DNA of 64,000 nucleotides, taken from assembly GCF_037975245.1 (NCBI RefSeq), contig NC_092568.1, forward strand, positions 35,024,501 through 35,088,500, written 5' to 3'. This DNA comes from Apostichopus japonicus (lineage: Eukaryota > Echinodermata > Holothuroidea > Aspidochirotida > Stichopodidae). The position numbers and the translations under genes are program-made. Each line of letters starts with the position of its first letter. Position 1 is the stretch's first letter. The notes beneath the pieces were generated by a model. It made no database searches and was not told where the DNA came from. It saw only the letters and a program-made list of their open reading frames with translations. Shown here piece by piece: positions 19,826 to 34,800 of the stretch.

Positions 19826-22800
19826 CTATTAATCAAAATACAAGATAGTGATGTAATAAAAATGCAGTCAACTCATTTCAACTACAATATTAGCTGTATT
19901 CAATTATACACAGTATTTTAGGGTTATACAATTATCACCTTGAAAGTAGTGAAGCTATTCTATAAATTGAGATATATTCTTGAAATGGCAATAGCGGTAA
20001 AGAAAAACCTACGATAGAAAAAGTAAATCTGCTGAAAATGACACTGCTGGCATATAAATACACATGCACAGGATTGGTACTGGGGTAAATGGTTTTCTTA
20101 CTGAAGAAAAAGGATTATATCCTATGTACTTGGTAAAATTTGCATTCACTTCCTATGTACCATTTGTGAAATACTGAAAGTTGAATGTGCAACATTTTGT
20201 ACCAAACATTTTTCTAACTTCAATATTGGAATGCAACAGAATGTGAATGTACCACAGTCATAGGTATATTGTCACCTTTTATGTTCCTAAAAGGTAAATT
20301 TGGACGGTCAAAATAATCGAGTGAAGAATAGAGCAGGATAAAGCATTATTGTTGTCAATGTTTGACTATGACAACATCACACCTGTTTGCTTCAAGTTCA
20401 CTTCCATAGTAACAAAAACTGACTGCAACAATTTCAACTATCAATATCTTAAAAGTTGCACAGAGAAACTGAATGCAAGTTTTTATGAATCAAAAATAAC
20501 ATTTCCTCTGAACAATTCCTTCAATTCCTACTTTCATATTTTACTCGGCCTACTAGCATGTGTTCCTCAGAAGAAAAGTGCAGGCCACTCAATATACAGA
20601 TACAGGATTTGCACTCTAAGCAGCCATGAATTATGTCACATATCTGTACAATATAAAAGAGATTAACCCACAATTTTTTTTTCACAAACTTATTACCAAA
20701 ATTTCTCATCTGAATTACTCATATTTGGTAACAGGAGTGTTATTTGTTATGTTTATACTTGGCAGCCGCTCAGCGTATTCCCCATGGAAACACAAGATGT
20801 TTGTTCTGCATCTATGAATAGTGTTTGACAGGTTGTTTACATCAATGATTAATTAGTTTGGTGGCCTTGAATTATCAAGTCAGTTATTCAACTCAGATCG
20901 CATTATTCACTCCCATAGGAATTTCAAATGAACTCTGTCAATCTAATAACACAACCATTGTCTACTTTACCGACAACTGTAGTTTTATTTTAAAGTAGTA
21001 TGTCTTAGTCAAATATTCTAATATTGAAAACCAATTTCAGCTTCACTTCAACTTATGGACAAAAAGTTACACATTTTGAGTAAAATATGCATTTTGTATT
21101 TTGGGCTAATATTCATTTGAAAAAATGTCACTGGGCTAATTCAAATCGAAATTGATTTAGTCCAGGTTACTTTCGAAGTAAAAGGATGCTTTAATTTTAT
21201 GATGTAATGTTTCATAAGGTAGCTTAGTTTAGAGGTCAAATGGCTCTGATGCCCTGCATGGTTCTAATTAGCTATGACAGGCAATTCTGTGAAATTGATT
21301 TGCCCTCAGGTTTCTATTCAATTCTAATTCAACCCCAAAAGTGGGGTTCTGGTCAGAAATTGCTAGAAAATAGATATTCAATAATCAACATGAAAGTGAA
21401 TTAAGCTTTCCAGGATAATTATTCCTGACATTTCAAAGCAAAGGTTTTATAAGAATTATTCTGCATGAACAGAAAATACATTCTAGCACCACTGCAAGAG
21501 AGCAAGATTCTGTATTATTGTAAATAACTTAGTTCCTTTATAAGAAACCAATTATGGGTATCACAGGAAAAGTGCATTTGTTTGACAAGCACTGAAATTA
21601 TTCTTGCATTAAGCCCACAGAAAGACAATAAATTGGGCAACTGGTAAAGAAACTTTAGAACCTAGAATACTTTTTGCTCACAACACCATCATGAATAGCA
21701 AATTTGTTTCCACAAACAATAAAGGATAACCAAATCAGCACACATTATGCAGGTTTCATATGTACAGATCATCGGTACCTCAAAATCTGCTGCCTTGAGA
21801 ATATAGAATTAGAATCCACAGTCACAGAATGTACATGTAGCTAGGTTGTAATATTAATTTATATCAATTTTCTTCAAATGTCCTCATACTTACCCTGTAG
21901 CATGCAATTCCAACACCAAGCCAAGAAATACATGATGGTGAGTTTTTGCAGGCCAACAAGAATGTCTCCTTTGCTTTCTCAAACTAAAAACGGAAAAGAA
22001 AAAGTTAAACAGAATCCTTTTTTACGGGTAAAGGAATCTACTTTAGGAAATTTTATTCTCTATAGCAAAAACAAAATCAATTGCCAAAAGACATTTACTT
22101 ACAAAACATTTGATGCATTTCAGATCGTAAATGAATCACGGAGATCAGAGAAATGCTTATCTGTACTGCAAAAAGCCTGAGTAGGTTAACATTGTAAGCC
22201 TGATGTTTTGATCCTGCTAGGATCTTCTTCTAAGGCAAACAGGTAAATGAATCATGTATGGAGTCTCATGCATGGTTATTACATCATTCTAGGATGGTAT
22301 AGTGATATCTGATTTACATTAAAACATAATGCAACATTTTAATGTTTGTCAGATGATAAAATAAAACTGCTAAGATGGTAATTCTGGTCAGGAACCTTGA
22401 TTCATTCAGTACTGAATGGCTCTTTGATAATCACATAATTAAATGTCATGAAGATGTTGCTAATTAGTACATGGACTCTAATTGATATAGCATAAACTTG
22501 TATACAGCATTGTGCTGAGATAGTAAGGAGTTGCTATCTCCAAGAACTCATTAGGCTGGCTCCTGACTAACTGTAACAAATTGAACTGGGAAGAAATATT
22601 AAGAAATTATAAGGACTCATAATAATAAGGATTAATAATAATAAGGATTCATAATAATAAGGATTCATAATAATAAGGATTCATAATAAATAAGGATTCA
22701 TAATAATAAGGATTCATACAGAACAACACACTAGTCACTTAGTACAATAACAACATTAGTGAATCTATTGCACAGTGGAATAATGTGCTTTAGTATGTAA

Positions 22801-25800
22801 GAAACACAAATTGCTGCTATGCAGAAAGAATACGTAGACATTATGGACCAGACCGCACCCAGGAATGTATCCACCTGACAACCCCATCCCCCCCACCCCC
22901 AGCCCCAGCTTTCATCAGGCCTGTGAGAATTACAACATAACCATACATAGCAAGGTTAGTCCTACAATCACCACTTTTCACCAGATAATTTCTCACCTCG
23001 GTATCATGGAGGTAGATGGATGCAAGTCTAAGATAAATGGAATGCATTTCCCTTGCATCAGCAATGAAAGATAAGGTCCTCTGGTAACAATCTCTGGCTT
23101 CTTTCAGGTTACCCTGGAGGTACCGTAGGTGACCCATAATAGACCACGAATCTGGATCCTGTTCAATAAATTCATGTTACAGGAGTAACGCATTTTAACA
23201 GGTTGAATTATTATTTATTTATTTTTTTGCCCCACAAGCACATACATTTATGTATGAACTAAACTTAAAATTACATATTACTTGACACTACTCATATGTC
23301 AGTATCAATAACATACTAAATACGCAAAGATAATCCAAGTACAAAATTCGACACTGTTCCCCTAATGCAAAAACATTTCCATAAACATGAAAATCGACTC
23401 TTCCTAATCGGATACATCACCGTTTCGGAATTGGTTTATTCGAGATAGAAGAAATACTGACAAGATAAATGTCCTTTGCAGTCATTTCTCTGAAACGTGA
23501 GGACGCATGAGAGCATATTTCAAGACAAATGAACTTCGGAGGGAGATAAACAAATTCAGGACGACAACACTAATTGACCATGTGATATGAGCCCTGGCAG
23601 AGCACTCTGCTGAAAACTTGTAGAGAAAGGAAGCCAGATTCCCTCTCACCTACTACAAAATGAAGGAGGGTGTATCAAAATTATGTTACGTTTGGTGGAA
23701 TCTTTTTCAAGTTTCCAAGATTTTTCTAGTTAATCAAAGTAAACTTTTGAGCAAGACATACAAGGAGCAGGAAGGACAAAAATAAATCAGGAATTACACA
23801 GCCTTCTGCAATGCTCTTAAAGCTACTTGATTAAAGCAATTTCCTAACAGACACAAATAACAAGTAAAAATGTTGACCACTTGAAAATGCTTGACAATTT
23901 CTGTACCAAACCCAAAAGTCAATTACATCAATGAGGGATTCAATGTAGATGAAGCAAAAACAAAATTCGGAGAGTTAACTTATAAATGGCTAGGAGACTG
24001 GTCGAACCCAAGGGAAATAACCGTAATGGGACATGTTCTAAGATGAAAAGCATTCTTGCAAACTGAGTTATATAAAGTATTAAACTTATCAACCTGAGTT
24101 AACACTATCCCATCCCCTGAGTTAACACCATCCCATCTGCTGAGTTAACACCATCCAATACCCTGAGTTAACACCATCCAATCCCCTGAGTTAACACCAT
24201 CCCATCCCCTGAGTTAACACCATCCCATCCCCTGAGTTAACATTTATCCCATCCTCTGATTTAACACCATCCCATCCCCTGATTTAAGAACCATCCCATT
24301 CCCTGAGTTAACAACCATCCCATCCCCTGAGTTGACACCATCCCATCCCCTGAGTTAACATTTATCCCATCCTCTGATTTAACACCATCCCATCCCCTGA
24401 TTTAAGAACCATCCCATTCCCTGAGTTAACAACCATCCCATCCCCTGAGTTAACAACCATCCCAATCCCTGAGTTAACAACCATCCCATCCCCTGAGTTA
24501 ACAACCATCCCATCACCTTAGTTAACACCATCCCATCCCCTCAGTTAACACCATCCAATCCCCTGAGTTAACACTATCTCATCCCCTGACTCATACTAAA
24601 CCCACCATTTCTGCAAGTTTAGCAGACCAAAAGTATAACATTAAATTTCCTTTTTTTTTCATTTAATTTGTTAAGTATTATTTCTTTCATTCTTTATAAG
24701 GTCAATCAATACTTAAAGAGGTTGATATCATCTGTCCTAGTAAATAAACCTACCTGGTAGTCTAACACCAGTGCCTTGGTTAAATTATCTTCTGCCTCCT
24801 GGTATTCTTTCTTCTGAAGGTGTAGTCTTGCAAGGGCAACATGGTACAACTTCGTTGGTCCTCCAGAGGGGTGAATAAGCTCATGAGCTAATGCCCTCTC
24901 ACAAAACTTAGAATTGATAAAAATTATGAGTTTATTTGTAGTTACATTTATATGCAGTTCTGTTAAACTGTAGTCAGAAAAAAAGACTTTGGTATAATAA
25001 CTATTTGTATACCAAAAATGTTAATTTCCATTTTCCAATTACTCCCCCTTCTAGGGAATGAATTAATACAATATATTCCTAATAAGCTGCCTTTAGTAAC
25101 CACTTTTTGGGGAGAAAGAGACAATTTGAATGTCTCAAGTTTGTCATTTTCTCTTTTCTTCAGTTAAGTCCATGACTGTAAGAGAAGAATTTGGAGAACA
25201 GATCATAGTCAGTTGAAAGCTGAACTTTCCCTGATTTTACAAAAGTGACTTTTCTTGCAGTACGATGCAATTATAAGTAATCATTCCCCACCCCCACCAC
25301 CCCCCCCCCCTCCCAGGCTAGAACAAGTACCACTTTCCCAAGCTATGGCAGGAGGATGGCAGGCAGGATAAATTTACCTCTTCAAACTTTAAGGGAAAGA
25401 GAACATCATCACAAAGAAAACAAATGACTGCTTGACACTGTCTTAATAAAGTGAAATTAAAACTTACTGTATTTAACAAACAAAAATACTAAAACTGACT
25501 TTGTTCTCAAAGCTCTTCAATAACAAAGCAAGAGAAAGTAAGTATTCTAAATTTATACCTAAGATTATGTTTGTAAGTTCTTGAAAGCTTGTGATCATGT
25601 CTGCACACCTACAAGTTTGGGATAGCCATATTTATGTGTTTAAAATGGTAAAAATATTTGAATAACATTTTATATGTAAGATCTGTATCAAACCATAATT
25701 TGCATAGAACAACATACCTCACTCCTCTAAATAACTTATTATGGATGAATACATAATATTTATCATGACTATTTACATCTTATTGAATACCCAAACAGGA

Positions 25801-28800
25801 TATGTGTTTAATACCTGAGTGGCTTTGACATCCAGCAAGAACTCAACAGCAATCATATAGATACTTGACTGGGGGATCGGAGTGGGCTCTCTGGGTGGGT
25901 CCTCTTCCTGGGTGGACCCAGGGCGGCTCCCCCCAGGATTGTGACTGGTGACACTCTTCATACCATCTTGTCCAACTATCCAAAGAAGACAGGTTTAATT
26001 TGTAATAGTTATTGATCATATCAGACCAGAGACACATAACAGTTACAGCGCAGGAAACCTTGAAAACTGTACTTATATTCTCAGCAGGCCTGTCTGCATC
26101 AGTGACAGAATAAATTGGAGGAGAATATCCAAAGAAAATGTATACGAGTACTGTAATCACTGGTAATAAAAGGTGGGATGGGGTGGGGGAAGGTGGGGTG
26201 GGGAGGTGGGATGGGATGAAGTAGATGAAGGTGGGATGGGGTAGAAGGTAGGTGGGATGGGTAGGGGAAGGTGGGGTGGGATGAAGTTGAGGGAGCAGAG
26301 AATTGGAGCTTGGGCACAATTTTTAATCAAGTAGATGTCATTTTGCAAGTATTTCCACTCAAACTGACTCATCCCATCCTTCCCTCCACCCACAATTCCC
26401 CCACTCCCACCCATTCAAGATTTCAAGGGTGATTTTGTGAAGTTTGTTATGTTTTTCTTTCTTTTTTGCAGGAGATTTGATATCAGAATGGGAAGATATT
26501 CTTGGATGAGCTGCTGTTTTGTTTTGTTCTCTACACAAACAAAGTGGTTGTCTTTTATTTATGATATGATGGGTGAAATGTGCATGCGATGCAAAATGGG
26601 GATGTAAAATGAAGTTCTCCTTTAACCCCTTTCTGCCAAGAATGTTGCTGATTAAAACCAGGACAGGTTTCATTTCACAAATTTCTCATCCTCAGACCGA
26701 CAAAAAATGTGATAGATGATGATGATTAGCGCTTGATTAAAAGCAAAGTAAACTCAACGAAGAACATGCCATATTCTATCCACGAACCCTAAACTTGAGT
26801 ACTCCCCACCCCCCCTCTCCTCCCACCCCTTCAGCACTCCTACCAGTCCATGCTGACAGAGATACACAAAAGTTTCCCATCAGAACACATGCATTCTTTA
26901 TATACCAATCCTATTCCAAATAAAGGTCTCTGTCCCTTTCATTGTTCTTCTATGTTCATAATTTTTAGGCAATATTAAAATTGAACTCATCGAGACACAA
27001 ATGTTAGTGATATTATTCCATCGACCGCTGGCAAAATTCATTCAAAGCACTGCAAACAATGGTCATTTGTTAATAAAATATGGAAACTTCACTGCAAACA
27101 ACAATCACCTACAAAATAAGGAGTTAGTGTTATACCTCTATACTGAGCAAGGGACACAGGAGAGTCTATATTAACAAAAACAAGGAACATATTGTAGATA
27201 GAAAAGAGAAGAAATATGAATTTTTACTGCTGTTAGTCACAGGACGATGGTTATTGCCTCTCGGTTTATTGTAAAGTGATAAGCACTCTAAAACCTGAAT
27301 ACTTGTGCAGTAGTGCAGTTGTAAATGATTGGATGAAATTGGTACCTATCCAATGGCCTAATTACTCAATCCTTTATTACTGATAGATAGACAAGAATCA
27401 CTGCTGAATTTAATTGTCATCAGAGGAAGCAAACAGGCACTGAATATTTATTTCATTTTCTACTGACAGTGTCAAAATGTATATTAATATTTGTGTACGT
27501 TTCAATTATTTCTTGTTTTAATGCAAACCAAAATTGAAATCCAGCTTTCAAACCATTTTTTCAAATAATAACCTGAAATATGCTAGAATGTCAAATTCTG
27601 GTCTCTCATATAAAAACTTAGACATGTTTGTTTAATACTGTCATCCTCAAGAGAGGTTGGCCCACACATCTATTTACACTGCCAAATGTCTGTAGGATAG
27701 GTTCGTGGGTGGGATCCCCAGAGAACTTGAGGTAAAACTGTTACCGTGTGACCAGAAGAATATTAGGGACAGAGTGTGTGTGTTATTTTCTAGATCTGAC
27801 ATACACAGTACACCTACCTTGATCTGCTGGTGTGGGAGCTTCGTTAGGTAGATCTTATGGAGGGATAACGTAACGAGGTAATTAAGCTTGGTTTTGCCGA
27901 TTGAAATCATGGCGATATGTTTAATCACAGTTATTCAAGACAGCTAATTCTTACAATAAAATGGTGCCACAGCATGTTCTTTATTTAATATTAATTCTTC
28001 TGAATAGAAAGTTCCACCAGGACATTACTATGACAAAGTCTAACAGATTTTACATGTTTCAACAGCAGATTAATGGAGAATAATTCAGTGTTCATATTTC
28101 TTACACCTGTTTTGAGGAGTTTGTTCCCACCACCTCCTTCCTCCCCTCTCCCACACAAATCATACAAAAAATCACATGATACAATGGTTCAGTTTTAAAA
28201 ACATTTAAAAAGCATTATGCTAAAACATATCACATACATTTTTCCCTACCAAGTAATTCATATTAAAAAGGTTCGTGAAAAGTTTGAGAAAACAAAAAGA
28301 AAAACAAAATGCAGAGACTGGCTGCAAGCATAACAATTATAAAATGTTTAATCTAAGGATTCGTTTAAAGGCTTCATTCTGAAGATTAATGAATCTCATT
28401 GTTTGGGAATACCTACGAGGCTACAACTATTACTACTGTACCAGCTGTACATTGCATGACTTGCAGCTACGCTTTACAGCAATTAAATTTATGACGAATG
28501 TCTAAAATATGGGTGTGTCTGTTTCTACTATGGAGTATGCAAGTTAGAATGTCTACCCGACGTATAAACAAGTATGAACTACTTTTGTGTTTAATTTTGT
28601 AGGAAAACATATATATATATATCTCAAGACACTGAATAAAACTTTGGTGATGTCAAAATTTGCAAAACCAGCTGGATCACACTCACGATAGTGTGCAACC
28701 TCATCTACTCATAAATTTTGACAGCCTTGCCCTCAATTTATGCAAATTGCATCAAACAAAAGTTGACATTTCTTCTTCTTAGAATGTCTACCCGACGTAT

Positions 28801-31800
28801 AAACAAGTATGAACTACTTTTGTGTTTAATTTTGTAGGAAAACATATATATATCTCAAGACACTGAATCAAACTTTGGTGATGTCAAAATTTGCAAAACC
28901 AGCTGGATCACATTCACAATAGTGTGCAACCTCATCTACTCATACATTTTGACAGCCTTGCCCTCAATTTATGCAAATTGCATCAAATTCATATTTGTTT
29001 AAGGCACTTTGATTGACTTCATGGACAATAAAAGAATATATATATTTATTTCTGTACAGCGCTTTGAGATTTTATTGGAAAGCGCTTTATAAATAGCACA
29101 TATTATTATAATATATTTTTTTTCCTTTTTTTTAAGATAATGATCAAAAGATATATTTACCTACATCAGAGTTTGATATTATTTTACCACACTCATCAAG
29201 CACATTTGAGTCTAAGATATTAAAAGAAACAGGGAGACTTATAGAAGCAGATATAAATGTTCTGACCTGATTTAGATGAAATTGAAGCCCTCTTTTTCAT
29301 TGATATCGGTTTCTCTTTGGTGGGAGTAATTGGGGTTGGTTTCCCGTCGGTGGGGGTGGCCGGTATCTTCTGCACGACTGGAATGGATGAAGACTTGGTG
29401 TCCCCAACATCTAGATTATTTATTGGCATAACAACAAAAAAATCCAATAAATATGAAACTAAGCCATGACACATTTGAAGAGGTCCCCAGTGTTATGATG
29501 CTTTTAACAGTCGACTAGTATGTTAGCTGAATGAGGTGTTTTTTGCCTCTCAACTTTATTTGCTGTTAGGGACATATTCATTCAATATTATGCAATTTAC
29601 TGCAAATGCTCCCTTAATCCAGAAATCTCTTGTATCAAAATGGTAAACTTGCTAATTTACTCCCAGCCTCAAGCTCCCTTACAAAGAATCATGACAGCAC
29701 AATAAGAACCCATCAAGAAGTTCCTTTCCATATGTCATTAAATTCATCAAACAGATCCCCAGGCAACTGATTAAGCCTATTTTCAGCTGTACAACTGTCA
29801 ATTTGAAGTACAATTGAGCACAAACTTGAGATAATTCTGATTCACTGAAAAATGCAACGGGTTCTGCCTTTTTCCTTCGTACAAAGACAAACCTTGATTC
29901 AATTTTACAGTACTGGGTGACATTTTTTTTTTTTAATATCAACTTAAGAGTTTTCTGCAATTGTCAATCTCTCAAATTACACTTGGCCTTTGTATGAACC
30001 TGGTAGGCACAGTTTTTCTTTTTATAGTTTTGAAGAATATTTAGGGGCAAAATTGTCTTTAAATATTTAACGTAGAGGCAGAAACGCAACAGTCCATCAT
30101 CTTCATTCAATGTAACAAATCACATTTGTGATGAACAACGCACAACCCACAGGTAAAATAAAAATCAGTTCTGTGAATGATAATATCATGCTGCCATGTA
30201 ATGTCTGAAGGCTCTCCATGGTGTCACCATGTGATGTCCTAGTACCACTAGGAAATGAAAACTTTCTATTTAAAATTTCATAGTAAAAACAGAATTATGT
30301 TGCAGTTTTAATTATTACTAAAAAATTGCCGGTATTAAACAAAACTGGGAAAGTTAAATATTTGGCTGACGACATGCATTTTTGCAGACATAACATCTAT
30401 GAAAGATGATATACAAAAAACACTAAAAAAGTGGGGGAAAAAATTTCAAACATTAGCAGCTCTGTGCCATAACTGATAGAATTAGTCTTCAGGCTGACAT
30501 ATAGTAGACCATTGAAAGGATAATATCAGCCAAAAACCCGCTTTCTTTGATAAGTTGTTTGAATTGTGAACTAACTCTGTTAATAGGCTAACGATGATGA
30601 CTGAGTGCTCTATTACTTTTGGTCACATATCTCACTCATGACTATAATAGAAAGTATTACATTTGAAAGACCTAAATCGAAACAAAGATAACATCTTTTC
30701 CCTACCAGGGATTTCAGGGTTAATTGATTCCCAAATCCGAATGGATTGGTGAATTATTCGATTTATCATTAAGTCACATGTCATAAACAACATTAGTGTC
30801 TAAAATTTTCAGCTCAAAGTTTTTCTTTCTTCAAATGACTTAAGAAAATAAAATTCACGTCTCTGCTTTCTAGCAAACCCTGCACAAACTAATATAATTT
30901 AGTCAAACAACTGTCAAAGTAATATAATTTAGTCAACTACTGCTGGGCCATAATTTGAATTTGAATTTTTATCTTTGTTTTAAATATAATTTTTGGTTCT
31001 TTTAATAAAGACTACCTTCATGTCTAAAATTGTCAATGGTAAGCGTGACTCTTGATATATATCTTGAAGGCAACTGAGCCGTTAATTTTCTTTCATACCA
31101 TAGTTATTGTCTGCACGAATTGTAAAAACAAACATCACTTATTTTGCAACTTTTTTGATAGGCACTCTGAAAATCAATCCTGCCTTCAGGAAAAAAAAAA
31201 TTCTTCACACGAATTTATCTTGACCTTGCCTCATGGACAATTTTGCTTCAATTCTCCCACCGGCAACAGAACCAAATTAATTTTCTCAATTTCTACTCCC
31301 TTACCTTGAACTACTCTGCTATAAAATTGATAAATTCCACATGAATTGACCTAATGAAAAAATCTGTTTAGATTCAAAAGAATGAAAGATTTAGAGAGAG
31401 CTCAGTATTAAAACACTCCATAAATTGCAACATATGACCTGAAAATGAGACTGGATGCAGGCTGTCCATAAGGCAAAAGTAACTCTCATCGTGTTGTGAT
31501 AATTACTCACAAAATATGCTTTACGGGGCGGGGTCTTTAATATTATATGACGACTGGTCAGAATTATGTCAGAGATTATATTAATTCTAACACTGGTACA
31601 GTAGTTCTTTAACTGTCCTTGTCAGGAAAGAGTAAATGCTTTGAAGCTGAGGTTTTACTTTGGCAGAATTGTTCAGCAGACAAGTTAAGGGACGGTCTGG
31701 TCACTCATGTTTCCTTAATGAAAAAATGATAAATCATTTATTTCACAATAAGACAATCATGTCATTAGAAAAATATATATTCTGAATAGGTTATTGGCTT

Positions 31801-34800
31801 ATATCTTTATGTAATGTGAAGTTAGCTTGATTAAATAAATGGAGAAAATAAAGAAAATTTGGATCTATAAGTGTAGTCTTAATTTTTATTTTATTTTATA
31901 TGAGAAAGGACATGAAAAAGAAGAGACAATGGCAAAATTGGGAGGGGGGAGTGAGGTGAGGTGGGGGAGTGAGGTGGGGGAGAGGGAGGTGGGTGAGGGA
32001 GGTGGGGAAAAGCATGTGGGGGAGAGGGATGGGGGATGAATTTCAGAAGTCTTACTCAGGAGTGGAGCTTATCCTCCCCCAACCCCCTCCCCCAACCCCC
32101 TTCCCCAACAAACTAGATATGTCCATGACTCACCATCCCCTGTGAGTTCCTGAACATCTTCCGCCTCAGCATCGCCGGCTTCTACCTCCTGTTCCTCCTC
32201 CAGCAGGACTCCCCCCTCATCCTCTTCTCTCAACATTTGTTCCTCTTTGTTCTGTCGCTGTTTCTCAGCAGCGTCCATGATATTGACTTTCTGTGCCTCC
32301 ATCAGAGCATACTCAGCTTGGATGTCATTCCCAATGCCATCGTAGAACAAACCTGTCCATCACATGCAATGAATGTAACCAAAATAGCTTTAAAGAGGGG
32401 GAGAGGCTTGTATGAAAACTAAAAAGAGCTGGTCCCATACTGAGACTTATCTTTAAGCGGCTGTTTACCTTTGCTTGAAACTTTTCCTGCAATTTTCTCC
32501 AAACCTAGATTAATCCAAGAAAAATTATTTCCCCACCATTTTCTACTTTTCCTTTTGCTGGATGAACAGAAACCAATAAATAAGCACATCATTATTGATT
32601 TCATAAAATGTTAGCTTCAAACACATTTTTTTCACATAATCATTCATGAATATGGATTTTCCTCCATCCCAAAACCCCATAACAACCTGCCCCCTCCAAA
32701 ATCAAAAACAAAGAACAATTGCCTCTGGTATGCAAATTTGTCAAGCTAAGTATAATACTACAGTGGTAACAGACTTTGAGGAAACAGTAGTAAAACAGAA
32801 TTTACCACAAAGTCAATGAGAAAATGCTCCTTTTCAGCTGAATCAACAAGCTTGACACCAACGATGTCCACAGACCAGTATATTGGCATTGGCAATGTAG
32901 GAACAGAAGCATGGGGTCACATCCAGGTGGAGCATAAAAGTGTTTCTTTATTTTAAGAACTTCATACCTTAAACTGTCGTGTACGCAGAGTTAAAGTTTG
33001 GGTAGTGCAACAACTTTTACAAACAGTAAGTGTTGCAGCATATATCTGATGCTAGGATTAACATTTTAACTATTTTAGTGTGACTTTGCTGTCTAGATCT
33101 CTATTCTTTAAGCATGATTCGAGCAAGCATCTTGAAGTTAGCGAGGCAGAAACCTTCCGAGAATTCTTGCAAAACTCACTCATCAGTTCACAATGTGAGA
33201 TAAGGTGAAGTTATTGTTACTGACAATGAAAGATGCCACAATTACTGAAGCAATTACCAGCCAGGCACGAAAAGGTATGTTTGTCTAGGAACCTTTTTTC
33301 TTTTCTCATTTTTTGGGCTAGAAGTGGAAATCATTCGATAGATAAGATAGTATCTGTCGGATGTACTGAACGGATGCTCTCACGCGGCTCAGATGGAGAC
33401 GTGTGCTAAAATTAGAAAACCATTCTGAGGAGGTTTTCACCTGCTTACACACAATGATATATCGTACAGAAGCTATGGGTAAAAGAGAGCAGTGTAATAC
33501 AAAACGACATCTTAGAGAAACCTTTTAAACATTACAGTGAGATTGATGAAAAAGTTACCTTTGGTTCAAATGTCAAACAAAACTTGAGAATAATTCTTTA
33601 CAAAGAGGATGATGTATAAACTGTTTAACTAACTTGTCTGAATTTGCAGTCACATCAGCATGACACTAATGGAGAGCATCTTAGTACTGATTAAAAACAA
33701 TCAAGTACTTGAGCTACACGATGTCCAATTTTATGCTAACGCTAATGCGTCAATTTTGTTTTTATTATCTTAAAGCGCCGTATATTTAATAATGATTACT
33801 ACTGTAAGATAGATACGAAAATATAAACTGGTGGAGTTTAATACACCAGAGCTGAATATCATGATGATAAAAGTCTACTGAACTGTTCCGCTTGCACGGT
33901 CATTCTTCTCTCAGGACCCTCAGCTCCCCGAATCTTGCACCCCCTCCCCCTATGGGTAGACTACTAATAAGCCATATCGACAAAGTCCTTAAGCTTGAGT
34001 GTACTGTTAATGGTAATACCTAACAGAGTCCATGCTAGAGTGGTGTTAGGTGAGACACAGGTGGCTGCTTCAAAGAATGTTTCAGCGACATCATTTCTCT
34101 CCTCCATTGCGCAGACAACTCCGTATAACATCAAGCCCTCCAGATGCTGAGGGTTAATAGCAACGGTTTCCTTGAAGCACTCTTCAGCCTTGGTGACCAG
34201 GAATAAAAGGAAAAAGCAATATGAAGAGGGGGAAAAACTTATAAAACTAATACGGCAAATTGACTGAAATAGCGAATTGAGCACGAAAAAATTAAAAAAT
34301 CTTCTGATTTTCATAGTATTGAATAAGTAGATATAAGGTTTATTAAATTATGTCATTTCTAACAAACCATCAATACTAGGATCATGAGGCAATGCTTTTG
34401 CATTTTGATGGACTTTTTCTCTGAAATTAGACCAAATCCACCAAAGCTTCCTCACCCGTAGGCTGAGAAAGACGGAATTTCCGCAGCATTTTAAATTGTT
34501 CTTTATTGATTTGGATTGAATGTGAATTAGGTCAAATTTTAATGAGTTATTCTTCAATTCTAGATGATTCACCACCCAAGTACTTTTGCATATTGTGTTA
34601 CATATGTGCAAAGCGCAAGCAAGACACATAAATTTCAAAAAATTTGGCATGAATTTTTCATCACCACGGTGATCAAAATGATCACTATAGTCATATTAAT
34701 GAACAGAAGTGTTACAGAAATTTAGCATTTAACATCCAAAAAAAAACTTGGAAAATATATATAAATTTAAAATGCTAATTCAAAACATGAGATAAAGATA

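Noticed and set aside
24085..24590. CRISPR-like spaced repeats
   Set aside because: Contiguous 23-bp minisatellite without unique spacers, in an animal intron.
25843..26414. Pro/His/Ser-rich open frames near a CFAP70 exon
   Set aside because: Reading of the low-complexity G/C-rich tract in three frames; only the stretch 25815-25975 is real exon.
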